A DNA stretch of 64,000 nt from positions 1-64,000 of the forward strand of contig DASWTP010000216.1 of the NCBI GenBank assembly GCA_036402075.1, in the 5' to 3' direction. The stretch's first letter is position 1; each line of letters begins with the position of its first letter. This DNA comes from Chryseosolibacter sp036402075. Lineage in GTDB: Bacteria; Bacteroidota; Bacteroidia; Cytophagales; Cyclobacteriaceae. The position numbers and the translations under genes are program-made. The notes under the pieces are model-generated. The model did not search any database and was not told the DNA's origin. It saw only the letters and a list, made by a program, of their open reading frames with translations. Of the stretch, positions 36,131 to 44,293 are shown one piece after another.

Positions 36131-37570
36131 ATGTACGACCACACTAAGCCGGTTCGCATCCTGATTATTGATGACGATGAGGACGATTTCATTCTCACGA
36201 AGGAATACCTTGAAGCCATCCGCGATAGGGACCTTGAAATTCAATGGTGCTATAACTATAAAACCGCGCTGGAGCACATAGCCGCCAAACGTTTCGACCT
36301 GTACTTTGTCGATTATCGCCTTGGAGCGAAGACCGGTATCGATCTTTTGCAGGAAGCCATGGCCCTAAATTGCGAAGAGCCGATCATCCTGCTGACCGGA
36401 AAGGGAAACACCAACATCGACAAGCAGGCTATGCAGACGGGGGCCGTAGACTACCTGATAAAAGCGGAGCTCACTACGGAGAAGCTTGAGCGTTGTATCC
36501 GGTATTCGCTGGAACGGGCCGCCTCCACGAAGGCCTTGCGGGCCAATGAAAAGAAATACCGGAACATTTTCGAGAAGTCGAAGGAGGCCGTGTTTACGAC
36601 TGACAAATCATTGCTTTTCAAGGACATTAATACCGCTATGACGAGGCTTGTGGGCTGCGAAAAAAATCAGCTGCTAAAGTCCAACCTTTACCAGTTTATC
36701 GACAACGAATCCATTCGCGAGTTAATTAAAGAAAGCCTGGAATCGAAGGGTGATGTGACCGACCTTGAGGTCGAATTAATAAACCTTAAAGGAAAGAAAC
36801 GATTCTGTATTCTGAACCTTTCGTTGGAAAAGGATAGCAACAGTTCCTCATACGTTCAGGGAATTCTTCATGACATTACCAATCAAAAGAAGAATGAACG
36901 CGCCACCTTGCTTGCTGAAAAGCTTGCGGCCACCGGGAGACTTGTTCGCACGCTGGCCCACGAAGTGAGAAATCCATTGAGCAACATTCACATGTCGCTT
37001 GAACAACTGGTTGGCTTGACGCGGGATGAGGATCGGATTTACCTTGATATTATTGACAGAAATGGCAAACGAATCAACGATCTCATTACGGAACTGCTCA
37101 CGTCATCGAAGCCAACCGACATGGTGCTTGAAAGAATCGTGGCGCAAACCGTAATTGACGAAGCATTATCAGCCGCGGTTGATCGACTCACGCTGAAACA
37201 AATCAAGCTAAAGCTTCATTACCCGGAATCACCATGCTACATTCGCGGAGACCAGAGCAAACTAAAAATTGCCCTGCTCAACATTATCATCAATGCGATC
37301 GAGGCGATGGATAAAGCTCCGGGAGAATTGAAGATCACACTCTCCTGCAATGAAGAAAATAACGTGGTGGAGATCACCGATACGGGTTGCGGTATTCCCC
37401 CTGAGAACCTGTCAAAACTGTTCGAGCCTTTCTTTACCTCGAAGCGTAATGGCATTGGATTGGGGCTTGCTTCCACGCTTAACATTTTGCAGGCTCACAA
37501 CGCCACGGTGGAAGTGAAGTCAAAGGTGGGCGCGGGAACTACTTTCCTCGTAAGCTTTAATCACGCATAA
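36131..37570 (+). CDS. Receiver-PAS-histidine kinase
   Basis: The protein (479 residues) starts with a receiver domain (ILIIDDDEDDF; phosphoacceptor Asp61 in LYFVDYRLGAKTG; Lys in YLIKAELT). A PAS domain (about 145-260) is followed by a HisKA domain with RTLAHEVRNPLSNIHMS and a HATPase_c domain (INAIEAMDKAPG, DTGCGIPPENLSKLFEPFF, GIGLGLASTLNILQAHN). The sequence after the H-box resembles NtrB-like kinases. It could take phosphate from the preceding kinase and pass it to the NtrC-type regulator, but the pairing is inferred from position only. It is the last gene of the rpoN operon. Confidence 0.93.
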   Translation: MYDHTKPVRILIIDDDEDDFILTKEYLEAIRDRDLEIQWCYNYKTALEHIAAKRFDLYFVDYRLGAKTGIDLLQEAMALNCEEPIILLTGKGNTNIDKQAMQTGAVDYLIKAELTTEKLERCIRYSLERAASTKALRANEKKYRNIFEKSKEAVFTTDKSLLFKDINTAMTRLVGCEKNQLLKSNLYQFIDNESIRELIKESLESKGDVTDLEVELINLKGKKRFCILNLSLEKDSNSSSYVQGILHDITNQKKNERATLLAEKLAATGRLVRTLAHEVRNPLSNIHMSLEQLVGLTRDEDRIYLDIIDRNGKRINDLITELLTSSKPTDMVLERIVAQTVIDEALSAAVDRLTLKQIKLKLHYPESPCYIRGDQSKLKIALLNIIINAIEAMDKAPGELKITLSCNEENNVVEITDTGCGIPPENLSKLFEPFFTSKRNGIGLGLASTLNILQAHNATVEVKSKVGAGTTFLVSFNHA

Positions 37571-37574
37571 AGCA

Positions 37575-37604
37575 AAAAGGGCTATTCAAACGAATAACCC
37601 TTTT
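37575..37604 (+). terminator. Terminator of the rpoN operon
   Basis: A stem of 12 bp with one mismatch (AAAAGGG-TATTC paired with GAATA-CCCTTTT, AAAC loop) starts just after the stop codon. The descending arm itself ends in TTTT, which is typical of compact Bacteroidota terminators. Confidence 0.8.
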
Positions 37605-37723
37605 CGTGAATATGAACCGGGTTGCTGAGCTCATATCCTATCTATATATACTGGTAAGCGTTTCCGCCTGCCAGGACGATCCTTGTTTGTAAGGAAAAAT
37701 AACTATGCCAATTGAGTATAGCC

Positions 37724-37927
37724 CTAACGTTGCAACGATTCGATCGGCCTCGTTTTCTCTGACCCACACACTGTGATTTCTTTAATGGTATCGCCTGGCA
37801 GGTTACGTTTCCATACCTGGACGAACGGGTTCCACCGCGGTTCTTGCGATAGGGATATGGCGAAGTCAGTCAAGCTGCTTAGCCCAAGCAATCCAATTAA
37901 AATAAGTACCAACCCCACTTTCTTCAT
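37724..37927 (-). CDS. Small putative membrane or secreted protein
   Basis: A 67-residue ORF begins MKKVGLVLILIGLLGLSSLTDFAISLSQEPRW: a hydrophobic N-terminal helix followed by a short charged tail containing one Cys. An AGGA sequence lies about 12 nt before the ATG. No family is recognised. It lies 56 bp from the disordered protein gene and shares its direction, with a terminator hairpin between them. Real expression is unproven. Confidence 0.45.
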   Translation of the reverse strand: MKKVGLVLILIGLLGLSSLTDFAISLSQEPRWNPFVQVWKRNLPGDTIKEITVCGSEKTRPIESLQR

Positions 37928-37940
37928 TCTCACATCCTGT

Positions 37941-37977
37941 TAAAAAAACAAATGGGCATCTGTTAGAGATGCCCATT
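37941..37977 (-). terminator. Terminator after the Gln-rich protein gene
   Basis: An 11-bp perfect stem AATGGGCATCT / AGATGCCCATT with a 5-nt loop lies just after the stop of the minus-strand gene at 37983. In that direction it is followed by TGTTTTTTTA. Confidence 0.88.
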
Positions 37978-37982
37978 CAGCA

Positions 37983-38381
37983 TTACTTCATCGTTGGCGA
38001 CTTTTTATCAGTTTCACCTGAATCATCTCCAACATTTTTATACGGCTTCAGTCGCTCCTCGCGTTGCCTGTCACCTTCGGTTTCTTCTTCGCCCATCGGG
38101 CGGTCAGAATTGCCGGAGTTGGTTGCCTGACGCTGTTGGTCCTGGTTAGTTATGGTTTGTTTTGATTGACCAGATTGCTGGGATCCTGACTGAGCAGTTT
38201 CACCACCAGAGCGCTGGGCCTGCTGACCTGTTTGTTGATGCTGCGAACCAGGTTGCTGACGACCTTGGTTTTCATTACCACGCTGCTGCGCAGTCGGTTC
38301 ATTCTTGCGTTGTTGATTGCCGAGATTCTGACCATGTCCCTGCTGGCCCTCTCCAGATTGTTTGTTTTTTCTATTGTCCAT
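37983..38381 (-). CDS. Gln/Gly-rich disordered hydrophilic protein
   Basis: The 132-residue protein is nearly all Gln, Gly, Asn, Ser, Arg and Glu (for example GQQGHGQNLGNQQRKNEPT), with no hydrophobic core and an acidic-basic C-terminus. That composition matches intrinsically disordered proteins such as hydrophilins, which accompany desiccation and osmotic stress, but low complexity alone does not prove function. The gene has its own terminator and lies next to a YtxH gene. The frame is open and its start is clear. Confidence 0.6.
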   Translation of the reverse strand: MDNRKNKQSGEGQQGHGQNLGNQQRKNEPTAQQRGNENQGRQQPGSQHQQTGQQAQRSGGETAQSGSQQSGQSKQTITNQDQQRQATNSGNSDRPMGEEETEGDRQREERLKPYKNVGDDSGETDKKSPTMK

Positions 38382-38507
38382 GGCTTTAGTTGTTTTGTGA
38401 ACTTAAAGTACAAGGGAAAAAACAGTGCCTTTTGTCGGGAGGAATGGTGCGGACGGTTCGGGTCAATTGTAGAAGCGTGTCTACAAGAAAAGTCGACAGA
38501 AGGGGAA

Positions 38508-38543
38508 TAAAAAAAGCGGCAGCACGTGATGCAGTCTGCCGCT
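38508..38543 (-). terminator. Terminator of the YtxH gene
   Basis: An 8-bp perfect stem AGCGGCAG / CTGCCGCT is followed, in the minus direction, by a run of seven T (plus-strand A-run before 38515). It lies 8 bases after the YtxH stop codon. Confidence 0.85.
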
Positions 38544-38550
38544 AAAATCT

Positions 38551-38820
38551 TTAGGAAACTCTTTCTCTTACTTTGTTGTAACGATCACCAGCTTCAGCAG
38601 CTGTGTTCTCTGCTTCGTTGGTAGCGGTATTCTTAAGGTTTTGGAGCTGTTCTTTGCCTTGTGCCAACAGTTGGCTTAATTGATTTGACCAGTCACCTGT
38701 TGTATCAGCAATTTTTTTGCGAAGATCGCTTCCCTTTTCAGGGGCAACCAGCATTCCAATAATCGCACCAGCTGCTGCAGCGCCAATAATGGCCAGAAGT
38801 ACTTTGCCTGTTGAGTTCAT
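38551..38820 (-). CDS. YtxH domain-containing protein
   Basis: The 89-residue protein has the YtxH pattern: one N-terminal membrane helix with small residues (VLLAIIGAAAAGAIIGMLVAPEKG), then SDLRKKIADTTGDW and a charged amphipathic tail. YtxH genes are linked to general stress in Bacillus and are common in Bacteroidota; the function is unknown. A promoter is expected in the 170 bp to the divergent receiver gene. Confidence 0.88.
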   Translation of the reverse strand: MNSTGKVLLAIIGAAAAGAIIGMLVAPEKGSDLRKKIADTTGDWSNQLSQLLAQGKEQLQNLKNTATNEAENTAAEAGDRYNKVRERVS

Positions 38821-38990
38821 ACGTGTATATTTTAAAGGTTATATTTTGTACTTAAGGCGGCTAAAAAACTGTACCTCACAAACTCGTTCGCCCGAGCAAA
38901 ACAATCTACAGTCACAGGTATGAATTTTTTTTTTACTTGCAGGAATACGAAACAATTTGAACGGTTTTGACGATTAATATTGGAGAGGAT

Positions 38991-39335
38991 ATGAACAAGA
39001 AAAAAGTAGTGATCATCGATGACGAGGAGGATCTGTGCCATCTGATGAAGACTTATCTCTCCGACCTGAATTACGATGTGTTCCTGGCGTATACGCTCGG
39101 CACAGGCCTGAACCTGATGAGCGAGGTCTCTCCAGACGTTGTATTCATCGACAATAATCTGCCTGATGGCCTGGGGTGGGAAAAAATGAATTACCTCATG
39201 GAGCATTACCCAAACTGCAAGATTAACCTCATCAGCGCGTATCGCACAAAAGCCCCGAATGAAATTCCACAGACCCGTGCGATCCAGATTCTTGAAAAAC
39301 CCTTAAGCCTGAATGTTCTGAAGAACTACCTGTAG
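38991..39335 (+). CDS. Single-domain response regulator
   Basis: From the ATG at 38991 (preceded by GGAGAGGAT) the product is a 114-residue lone receiver. It shows IIDDEEDLC (acidic pair), phosphoacceptor Asp in VVFIDNNLPDGLG and Lys in QILEKPLSLN. There is no output domain, so it acts by phosphotransfer or protein contact. The upstream in-frame start at 38967 is less likely. The gene ends 2 bp before the end of the convergent DUF748-type gene. Confidence 0.92.
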   Translation: MNKKKVVIIDDEEDLCHLMKTYLSDLNYDVFLAYTLGTGLNLMSEVSPDVVFIDNNLPDGLGWEKMNYLMEHYPNCKINLISAYRTKAPNEIPQTRAIQILEKPLSLNVLKNYL

Positions 39336-39337
39336 CG

Positions 39338-40540
39338 TTAGCTTGGGTCGGCTTTCCGTTTCTCCCTTCGTGCTGCTCTTCGTTCTCTGCGTTCGTCTTT
39401 TTTGCGTTCGCGTTTTTCTTTGCGCAATTCTTTCTTAGACTTCGGCTTCCCGCCCGCAGTAGCTGTGGCGATTGTTATCGTGTCATCGGTGTTCCTTGCG
39501 AACGCCTCAACAAATGCGTTGCGGAATATATTCCATAACGTAGGCCAGAAGGGGGCATCTACGTTTGAGATGTTTCCTTTCAGCGGGACGCGTGTGGCGA
39601 ACTGATTTTTCGGCTGGTTTTCAAATGCTTCGACCAGCACGCCAGCGATCGACTCCCAGATCAGTTGAACTGGTTTGTCTTTATCCTGCTTCCAGTCAAC
39701 CACTTTAAGGTTGTTGAACAAGGGTTTAACATATCCGTTAATATTGCCCTCTTTAACCGCGAGTTCGGAATACAGGTTGAAATCGCCTTTCTCAACGTCA
39801 ACCTTAGCGTACGCCTCAAAAAAATCATTCAGCGCGGTCATATTAACGTTCTCAAACTTCATGTCCAAGTCAAGGTCAGGCAGTTTCTTCAATACGTTGA
39901 TCCGCATGTTGAGTTCCAGATTACCACCCCCGATAGAAGTCGCCCGCATAAATACTTTTGAAGGCAAAAGATCGCTTTGTTCCTTCGCGTTGTTCAGGTT
40001 CTCGGCAACCAGGTAAACATTACCAAGGGAAAGATCAACCTGAGGTTTGGTCGTGAAGTCATAAAATACAACCTTGCCTTCGTCAATGGTAAGTTTGTTA
40101 ATTTGAAGCGGCATCAGCTTTTTGATGGGCTCCGTCCAGTCAACATCAGCCCCTGTTTGTTCCGATCCTCCTTCACCGTCTCCAGTTTTTTTTCCACTGA
40201 TGAAATTGAGCACCGGCTTTTCGAAGTTCACCTCGCCAACAACTTTGCCCTTAAACAATGCATTCCATTCAACCGACAAATCAAGTAAAGGAATGTCAAT
40301 GAATGGAATTTCTTTATTGCCGTCTATCTTGAAAATTTTAAGGGAGTCGATCTGGTATGCGCCCCGAATCAAGTGAATATCGACATCGTAAATCTCTCCG
40401 CGGTAGCCCTCCAGTTCGCTCAACACTTTGTTAACATAGCGGGTGACAAAGTAGGGCAGCGTTAGCCGGACGCCTACCAGGAGTACGATCACACCAAGAA
40501 GTACTTTAAGTTTTGTATTCCCTTTCCACCGTATCGCCAT
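39338..40540 (-). CDS. AsmA/DUF748-like envelope protein
   Basis: The 400-residue protein has a single N-terminal membrane anchor (LKVLLGVIVLLVGVRLTLPYF) and then long beta-rich repeats typical of DUF748/AsmA (VNKVLSELEGYRGEIYDVDIHLIRGAYQIDSLKI, NFEKPVLNFISG, INKLTIDEGKVVFYD). A basic tail rich in Lys, Arg and Glu ends the protein. AsmA-type proteins help move lipids between membranes; that is a family inference. It follows the related gene at 40585 by 44 bp. Confidence 0.85.
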   Translation of the reverse strand: MAIRWKGNTKLKVLLGVIVLLVGVRLTLPYFVTRYVNKVLSELEGYRGEIYDVDIHLIRGAYQIDSLKIFKIDGNKEIPFIDIPLLDLSVEWNALFKGKVVGEVNFEKPVLNFISGKKTGDGEGGSEQTGADVDWTEPIKKLMPLQINKLTIDEGKVVFYDFTTKPQVDLSLGNVYLVAENLNNAKEQSDLLPSKVFMRATSIGGGNLELNMRINVLKKLPDLDLDMKFENVNMTALNDFFEAYAKVDVEKGDFNLYSELAVKEGNINGYVKPLFNNLKVVDWKQDKDKPVQLIWESIAGVLVEAFENQPKNQFATRVPLKGNISNVDAPFWPTLWNIFRNAFVEAFARNTDDTITIATATAGGKPKSKKELRKEKRERKKDERRERRAARREKRKADPS

Positions 40541-40584
40541 AAGAAATAGTTTTGCCGGTAAAAACTAAATTCTTATGCCTCTCG

Positions 40585-42240
40585 CTACTTCTTCTTGCGG
40601 CTCTTTAATTTCTCGACAGTCGCTTCAGCCTTGTCGAGATTAAAGGCCGATTTAACGCCAGTGAAAACCGACTTCCACCAGAAGTTGAAGATGCTGCGCG
40701 ACCGATCACGTTCGAAATGAATTGTGCCTGACCGTTTTTCTGCAGGGACCGTCTCATCCAGGTTTTTCTTCACCAGGAACGCATTAATGATGAACGTCTT
40801 AAAATTGTCTTTTCGAAGGTCATCCTCGCTTTTTTTGCTCTTGTGCTTTCGCTTCTCCGCTTTTTCCATCTGCTCATCCGATTTGAACGAGAGGACCTTC
40901 AGGTCTTCGTAATTGAGCGAGACTTCTCCATTTGAAATCCGGTCGTTGAAACGAAAAGAAAAATCAAGACGGTTGAGCATCCCTGATTCGAACTTGATAT
41001 TAGCCGCGGGTTCGACCATGCTGTTAAGGCGGGTGAACGGGAGCGTTCGGAGAGAACCCGTCACCGTGCCTTGCTGATCGAGGTCGTGGGGAAAAATTGC
41101 AGTAACCGAAACTTTGCCCTTGCCCATGAAATCTCCTTTTGCCTCAAGCACCATTTCCTTGCTTTGTGGATAAGGATCGTTTGTCACTGACGACAAGGTA
41201 GCCTCGAGGTTATCAAAGAATATCTTCCCGGATTCATCAGCTTCTGCCGGAATTTCTTCGTATTCGACAAAACTTTTTGTAATCACAAGTTGATCAACCA
41301 TCAAGCCGAACGGGATCTTTTTAATCTGGGCCAAAGGTAGTGGCACTATTTTCCTTTCATGAGGAAGCCTTTTGTCATGAAAGACTCTGAGAAAAAATTG
41401 AATGTCGGCCAGCCCGGCATCCACTAGCAACGTGTCTGCATACTGCAGGTTGAGATCTTTTATTTTAAAGAAGGGGATCACGCCTTCAATCCGGTCGAGG
41501 TCGTTGCCTGCCATTCGCCCAAACTGCAATTTCCCGAAGGAAGGAATAATGCGAAGGGTATCCAGGGTAAAACTATGGTCTTGAAGGTTAAGCGTTGACT
41601 CGCGGATCGTAAACGTGTAAAAGATTGAGGGGATGTCGATCCTGCTTTCGTTTGTTCGAATTTCTGAAAACGAAAAGTCTTTGCCGCGGTCAGGCTGAAC
41701 GGACACGTTAAGGTCGCGCAAGAATGCATTTGTTCGCACGCGGCTTTTGATCGCGCATTCCGTACTGTCCAGGAATTCAATGCGCATGGAATCAATTGCC
41801 ACGCGTTTAACGTAGAATTCAAATTCCGCAGCCTTTCGCGACATCGAATCTAATGCGAGGAGCTCTGACTTTTCATGTATCACCCAATGCGGATTTATTA
41901 ATGAGATCTGGTCGATATCAATTTCGTTCCGGAAGATCAGGGAGAGCAGGCCCAACCCTTTTATCGTCACGCGACCGCATGAGATGAATTCTGGATAAAT
42001 ACAGGTGGTGTCGTAAGCATCTTTCTCGATCACGAGTTTCTCTATGGTTAGAACATTGCGTTTCCAGTCCACGAAAATAGTGTCGTAATGGATTTTAATT
42101 TCGCTTTTGTTCAATGCTTCGATTCTGTCCAGAAGGCTGTCCTGAACATTTTTCAGAACGTAAGAACGAACCACTACCAGGGCGGTCGCGGTCAGCAATA
42201 TAACAAGGGTGCCGTAAAGGGTTCGTCTTCGGATGCGCAT
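40585..42240 (-). CDS. AsmA/DUF748-like envelope protein, upstream paralogue
   Basis: The 551-residue protein has one N-terminal membrane anchor (LYGTLVILLTATALVVVRSYV) and long beta-rich repeats (YDTIFVDWKRNVLTIEKLVIEK, RNEIDIDQISLINPHWVIHEK), in the style of AsmA/DUF748 bridge proteins. The C-terminus is basic. It is the first gene of a two-gene minus-strand operon with the shorter relative 44 bp downstream. The pair probably acts in the periplasm. The 305 bp upstream (42241-42545) holds no gene; it contains a short dyad CTGTCA-TG-TGACAG. Confidence 0.8.
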   Translation of the reverse strand: MRIRRRTLYGTLVILLTATALVVVRSYVLKNVQDSLLDRIEALNKSEIKIHYDTIFVDWKRNVLTIEKLVIEKDAYDTTCIYPEFISCGRVTIKGLGLLSLIFRNEIDIDQISLINPHWVIHEKSELLALDSMSRKAAEFEFYVKRVAIDSMRIEFLDSTECAIKSRVRTNAFLRDLNVSVQPDRGKDFSFSEIRTNESRIDIPSIFYTFTIRESTLNLQDHSFTLDTLRIIPSFGKLQFGRMAGNDLDRIEGVIPFFKIKDLNLQYADTLLVDAGLADIQFFLRVFHDKRLPHERKIVPLPLAQIKKIPFGLMVDQLVITKSFVEYEEIPAEADESGKIFFDNLEATLSSVTNDPYPQSKEMVLEAKGDFMGKGKVSVTAIFPHDLDQQGTVTGSLRTLPFTRLNSMVEPAANIKFESGMLNRLDFSFRFNDRISNGEVSLNYEDLKVLSFKSDEQMEKAEKRKHKSKKSEDDLRKDNFKTFIINAFLVKKNLDETVPAEKRSGTIHFERDRSRSIFNFWWKSVFTGVKSAFNLDKAEATVEKLKSRKKK

Positions 42241-42545
42241 CTAAAGCGATATCAGCAGTAAAAGATAGTGCCGTGGCTTAAATTTTCTTTACCGATAATT
42301 TTTATTAACGCCAATTGAATTTTCCGTTGCTCGCGCTGTTGTGTGGCTTTTAATGCGAAGTAATGTTTTCAGCATCGTGGTTGTCAAGGTGCCTGTCTAA
42401 GGTCATTTTTGAACGCCAAACAGCATTTTTCCCTGATTAAGTACGAGCCTGTCATGTGACAGTCACATTCTGCCATGTAATAAATTGCTCCAATTTGAGA
42501 TTATAAAACAGGGGACATTTGTAACTTTCGCATCAAATCCCCTGC

Positions 42546-42956
42546 ATGTCCCTTTCTCAAAGTTTGTACAAGCACTTATTTATTATTGACGATGATATTG
42601 AAGATCAGGAAATCTTCATTGAAGCTGTCAAAGAAGTAAGTGATGAAATTCATTGCTCAAGCAGCACCAGCGGTGAGGAGGCGCTCCAACACCTCGAGCA
42701 CGAGTCTAAAAAATTGCCTGACCTGATTTTTCTGGATCTGAATATGCCAAAGCTGAATGGCAAACAAGTCCTCCGGGAGATCAAGAATGTTCCAGTTTTG
42801 AAGGATATTCCCGTAATCATGTATTCAACCTCATTCGCTCCCCGCGACATCGAGGAAATCGAGCGAATGGGGGCCGCGCATCATTTATTAAAGCCTTCGC
42901 GCTTTAACGACCTTTGTGCCGCCTTAAATACAATCCTGCGGAAGGAGTGGAGATAG
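42546..42956 (+). CDS. Single-domain response regulator
   Basis: This 136-residue lone receiver has FIIDDDIEDQE, phosphoacceptor Asp in LIFLDLNMPKLNG, a Ser at MYSTS and Lys in LLKPSRF. It resembles the Rcp1-type receivers that pair with bacteriophytochrome-like or PAS kinases. It ends 3 bp before the end of the convergent receiver-kinase gene. Partners are unknown; the neighbouring kinases are candidates. Confidence 0.92.
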   Translation: MSLSQSLYKHLFIIDDDIEDQEIFIEAVKEVSDEIHCSSSTSGEEALQHLEHESKKLPDLIFLDLNMPKLNGKQVLREIKNVPVLKDIPVIMYSTSFAPRDIEEIERMGAAHHLLKPSRFNDLCAALNTILRKEWR

Positions 42957-42959
42957 CCT

Positions 42960-44213
42960 TTAAACAGCTGCTACCTCTTCTTTCAATGAAGTAGGAATTG
43001 AGACAATAAATGTTGAACCCTCATTGATCTTGCTTCGGGCTGATATATAGCCACGATGTTGTTCAACAATCTTTTTGCAAAGTGCCAGACCGATTCCCGT
43101 TCCTTCGAATTCCGTGTTATGGTGAAGTCTCTTGAACATGCCGAAAATCTCCTCAGCATACTTCTGGTCGAAGCCAATGCCGTTGTCTTCCACGAAGATG
43201 CGGCAGTAGCGGGTGTTATCTTTTGACTTTCCGTTGATCGGCACCGTTACATCAGAAGTGATTTTGACTACGGGATCAACGTCTTTCTTGCTATACTTAA
43301 GCGCATTTCCGATCAGGTTCTGAAACAGCGGCTTGATTAGACTTGGGTTGACAAACAATCTTGGCAGCTTATCCACCATGATTTTAGCACGCTTTGCTTT
43401 CAGCTCTTCCTCCATCTCGGCCAGGATCTCATTCACCAGTGCGTTCAGGTCGCTATCAATAAACGCAGGTTTGTCAACCGATAATTTAGAGAACGTAAGA
43501 ATGTCTGTGATGAGCGTTTGCATGCGCTCCGCAGCGCGTTGGATACGATAGATGTTGCTTTTCCCGTCTTCATCGAGTGTATCCTGATACTTCAAATAGA
43601 GGCGGTCGCTGAACATCCGGATTTTCCTGAGCGGTTCCTGCAAATCATGCGAAGCCATGAAGGCGAACCGGTCAAGATCCTTGTTGGCCGATTCGAGGCT
43701 TGCGATATTTTCTAATAGCTGCCGGTTAAGCTGCTTAACCTTCTCCTCACTGGCCTTTCTCTCCTTAATCTCTATTTCGAGACTTTTATTAATCGCCACG
43801 AGGCGCTGCTCCTGGGCAAGCAACTGCCGGTTCTTGCGATAGAGGTCGATGAGGACAGAAACCTTCGCCCTGAGGACATCGGGATTGATCGGCTTGTAGA
43901 TGTAATCAACTGCGCCCGACTGATAGCCTTTGTAAATATTTTCGTCACCGAAGTTGTTGGCGGTAATGAAGATAATCGGAATGTGCTTGAGTTTCTCACG
44001 TTCGTAGATCAGCGAAGCGGTTTCAAACCCGTTCAGATTCGGCATCTTAACGTCCATCAGGATCATCGCAAAATCGTATTCGGTTAATAAGATTTTGAGC
44101 GCCTGCCTTCCAGACGTAGCCTTTACGAAGTGGTATCCGTCAGGCTCAAAGATCGTCTCGATGGACAGTAAATTGTCTTCGCGGTCGTCAACTAGGAGTA
44201 TTTTCGGCTGCAT
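42960..44213 (-). CDS. Receiver-histidine kinase hybrid
   Basis: The 417-residue soluble protein has an N-terminal receiver (LVDDREDN; Asp54 in ILMDVKMPNLNG; Lys107 in YIYKPINP). A coiled-coil linker (about 125-180) leads to HisKA (AFMASHDLQEPLRKI, His189) and HATPase_c (NLIGNALKYSKK, DNGIGFDQKYAEEIFG, GTGIGLALCKKI). It is encoded 80 bp after the poly-HAMP kinase on the same strand, separated by a strong hairpin, and is probably its partner in a phosphorelay. Confidence 0.93.
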   Translation of the reverse strand: MQPKILLVDDREDNLLSIETIFEPDGYHFVKATSGRQALKILLTEYDFAMILMDVKMPNLNGFETASLIYEREKLKHIPIIFITANNFGDENIYKGYQSGAVDYIYKPINPDVLRAKVSVLIDLYRKNRQLLAQEQRLVAINKSLEIEIKERKASEEKVKQLNRQLLENIASLESANKDLDRFAFMASHDLQEPLRKIRMFSDRLYLKYQDTLDEDGKSNIYRIQRAAERMQTLITDILTFSKLSVDKPAFIDSDLNALVNEILAEMEEELKAKRAKIMVDKLPRLFVNPSLIKPLFQNLIGNALKYSKKDVDPVVKITSDVTVPINGKSKDNTRYCRIFVEDNGIGFDQKYAEEIFGMFKRLHHNTEFEGTGIGLALCKKIVEQHRGYISARSKINEGSTFIVSIPTSLKEEVAAV

Positions 44214-44293
44214 AGTTCAAATTCAAGCTTTGAGCTACGAGCTGCGAGCTTCGAGACTGTTCTCGCGGCTCGTAGCTCGGAGCTCGTGGCTAA
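44214..44293. repeat. Heptad-phased inverted-repeat hairpin (element A)
   Basis: A hairpin with 17 paired positions (one T-G wobble) spans 44232-44278: GAGCTACGAGC pairs perfectly with GCTCGTAGCTC and GCGAG with CTCGC, leaving a 13-nt loop. The arms are built from a 7-nt unit, AGCTNCG (AGCTACG, AGCTGCG, AGCTTCG). The element lies between two cistrons of the same strand, so it may limit read-through or stabilise mRNA. Related elements occur near 51.8 and 63.0 kb. Confidence 0.75.
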
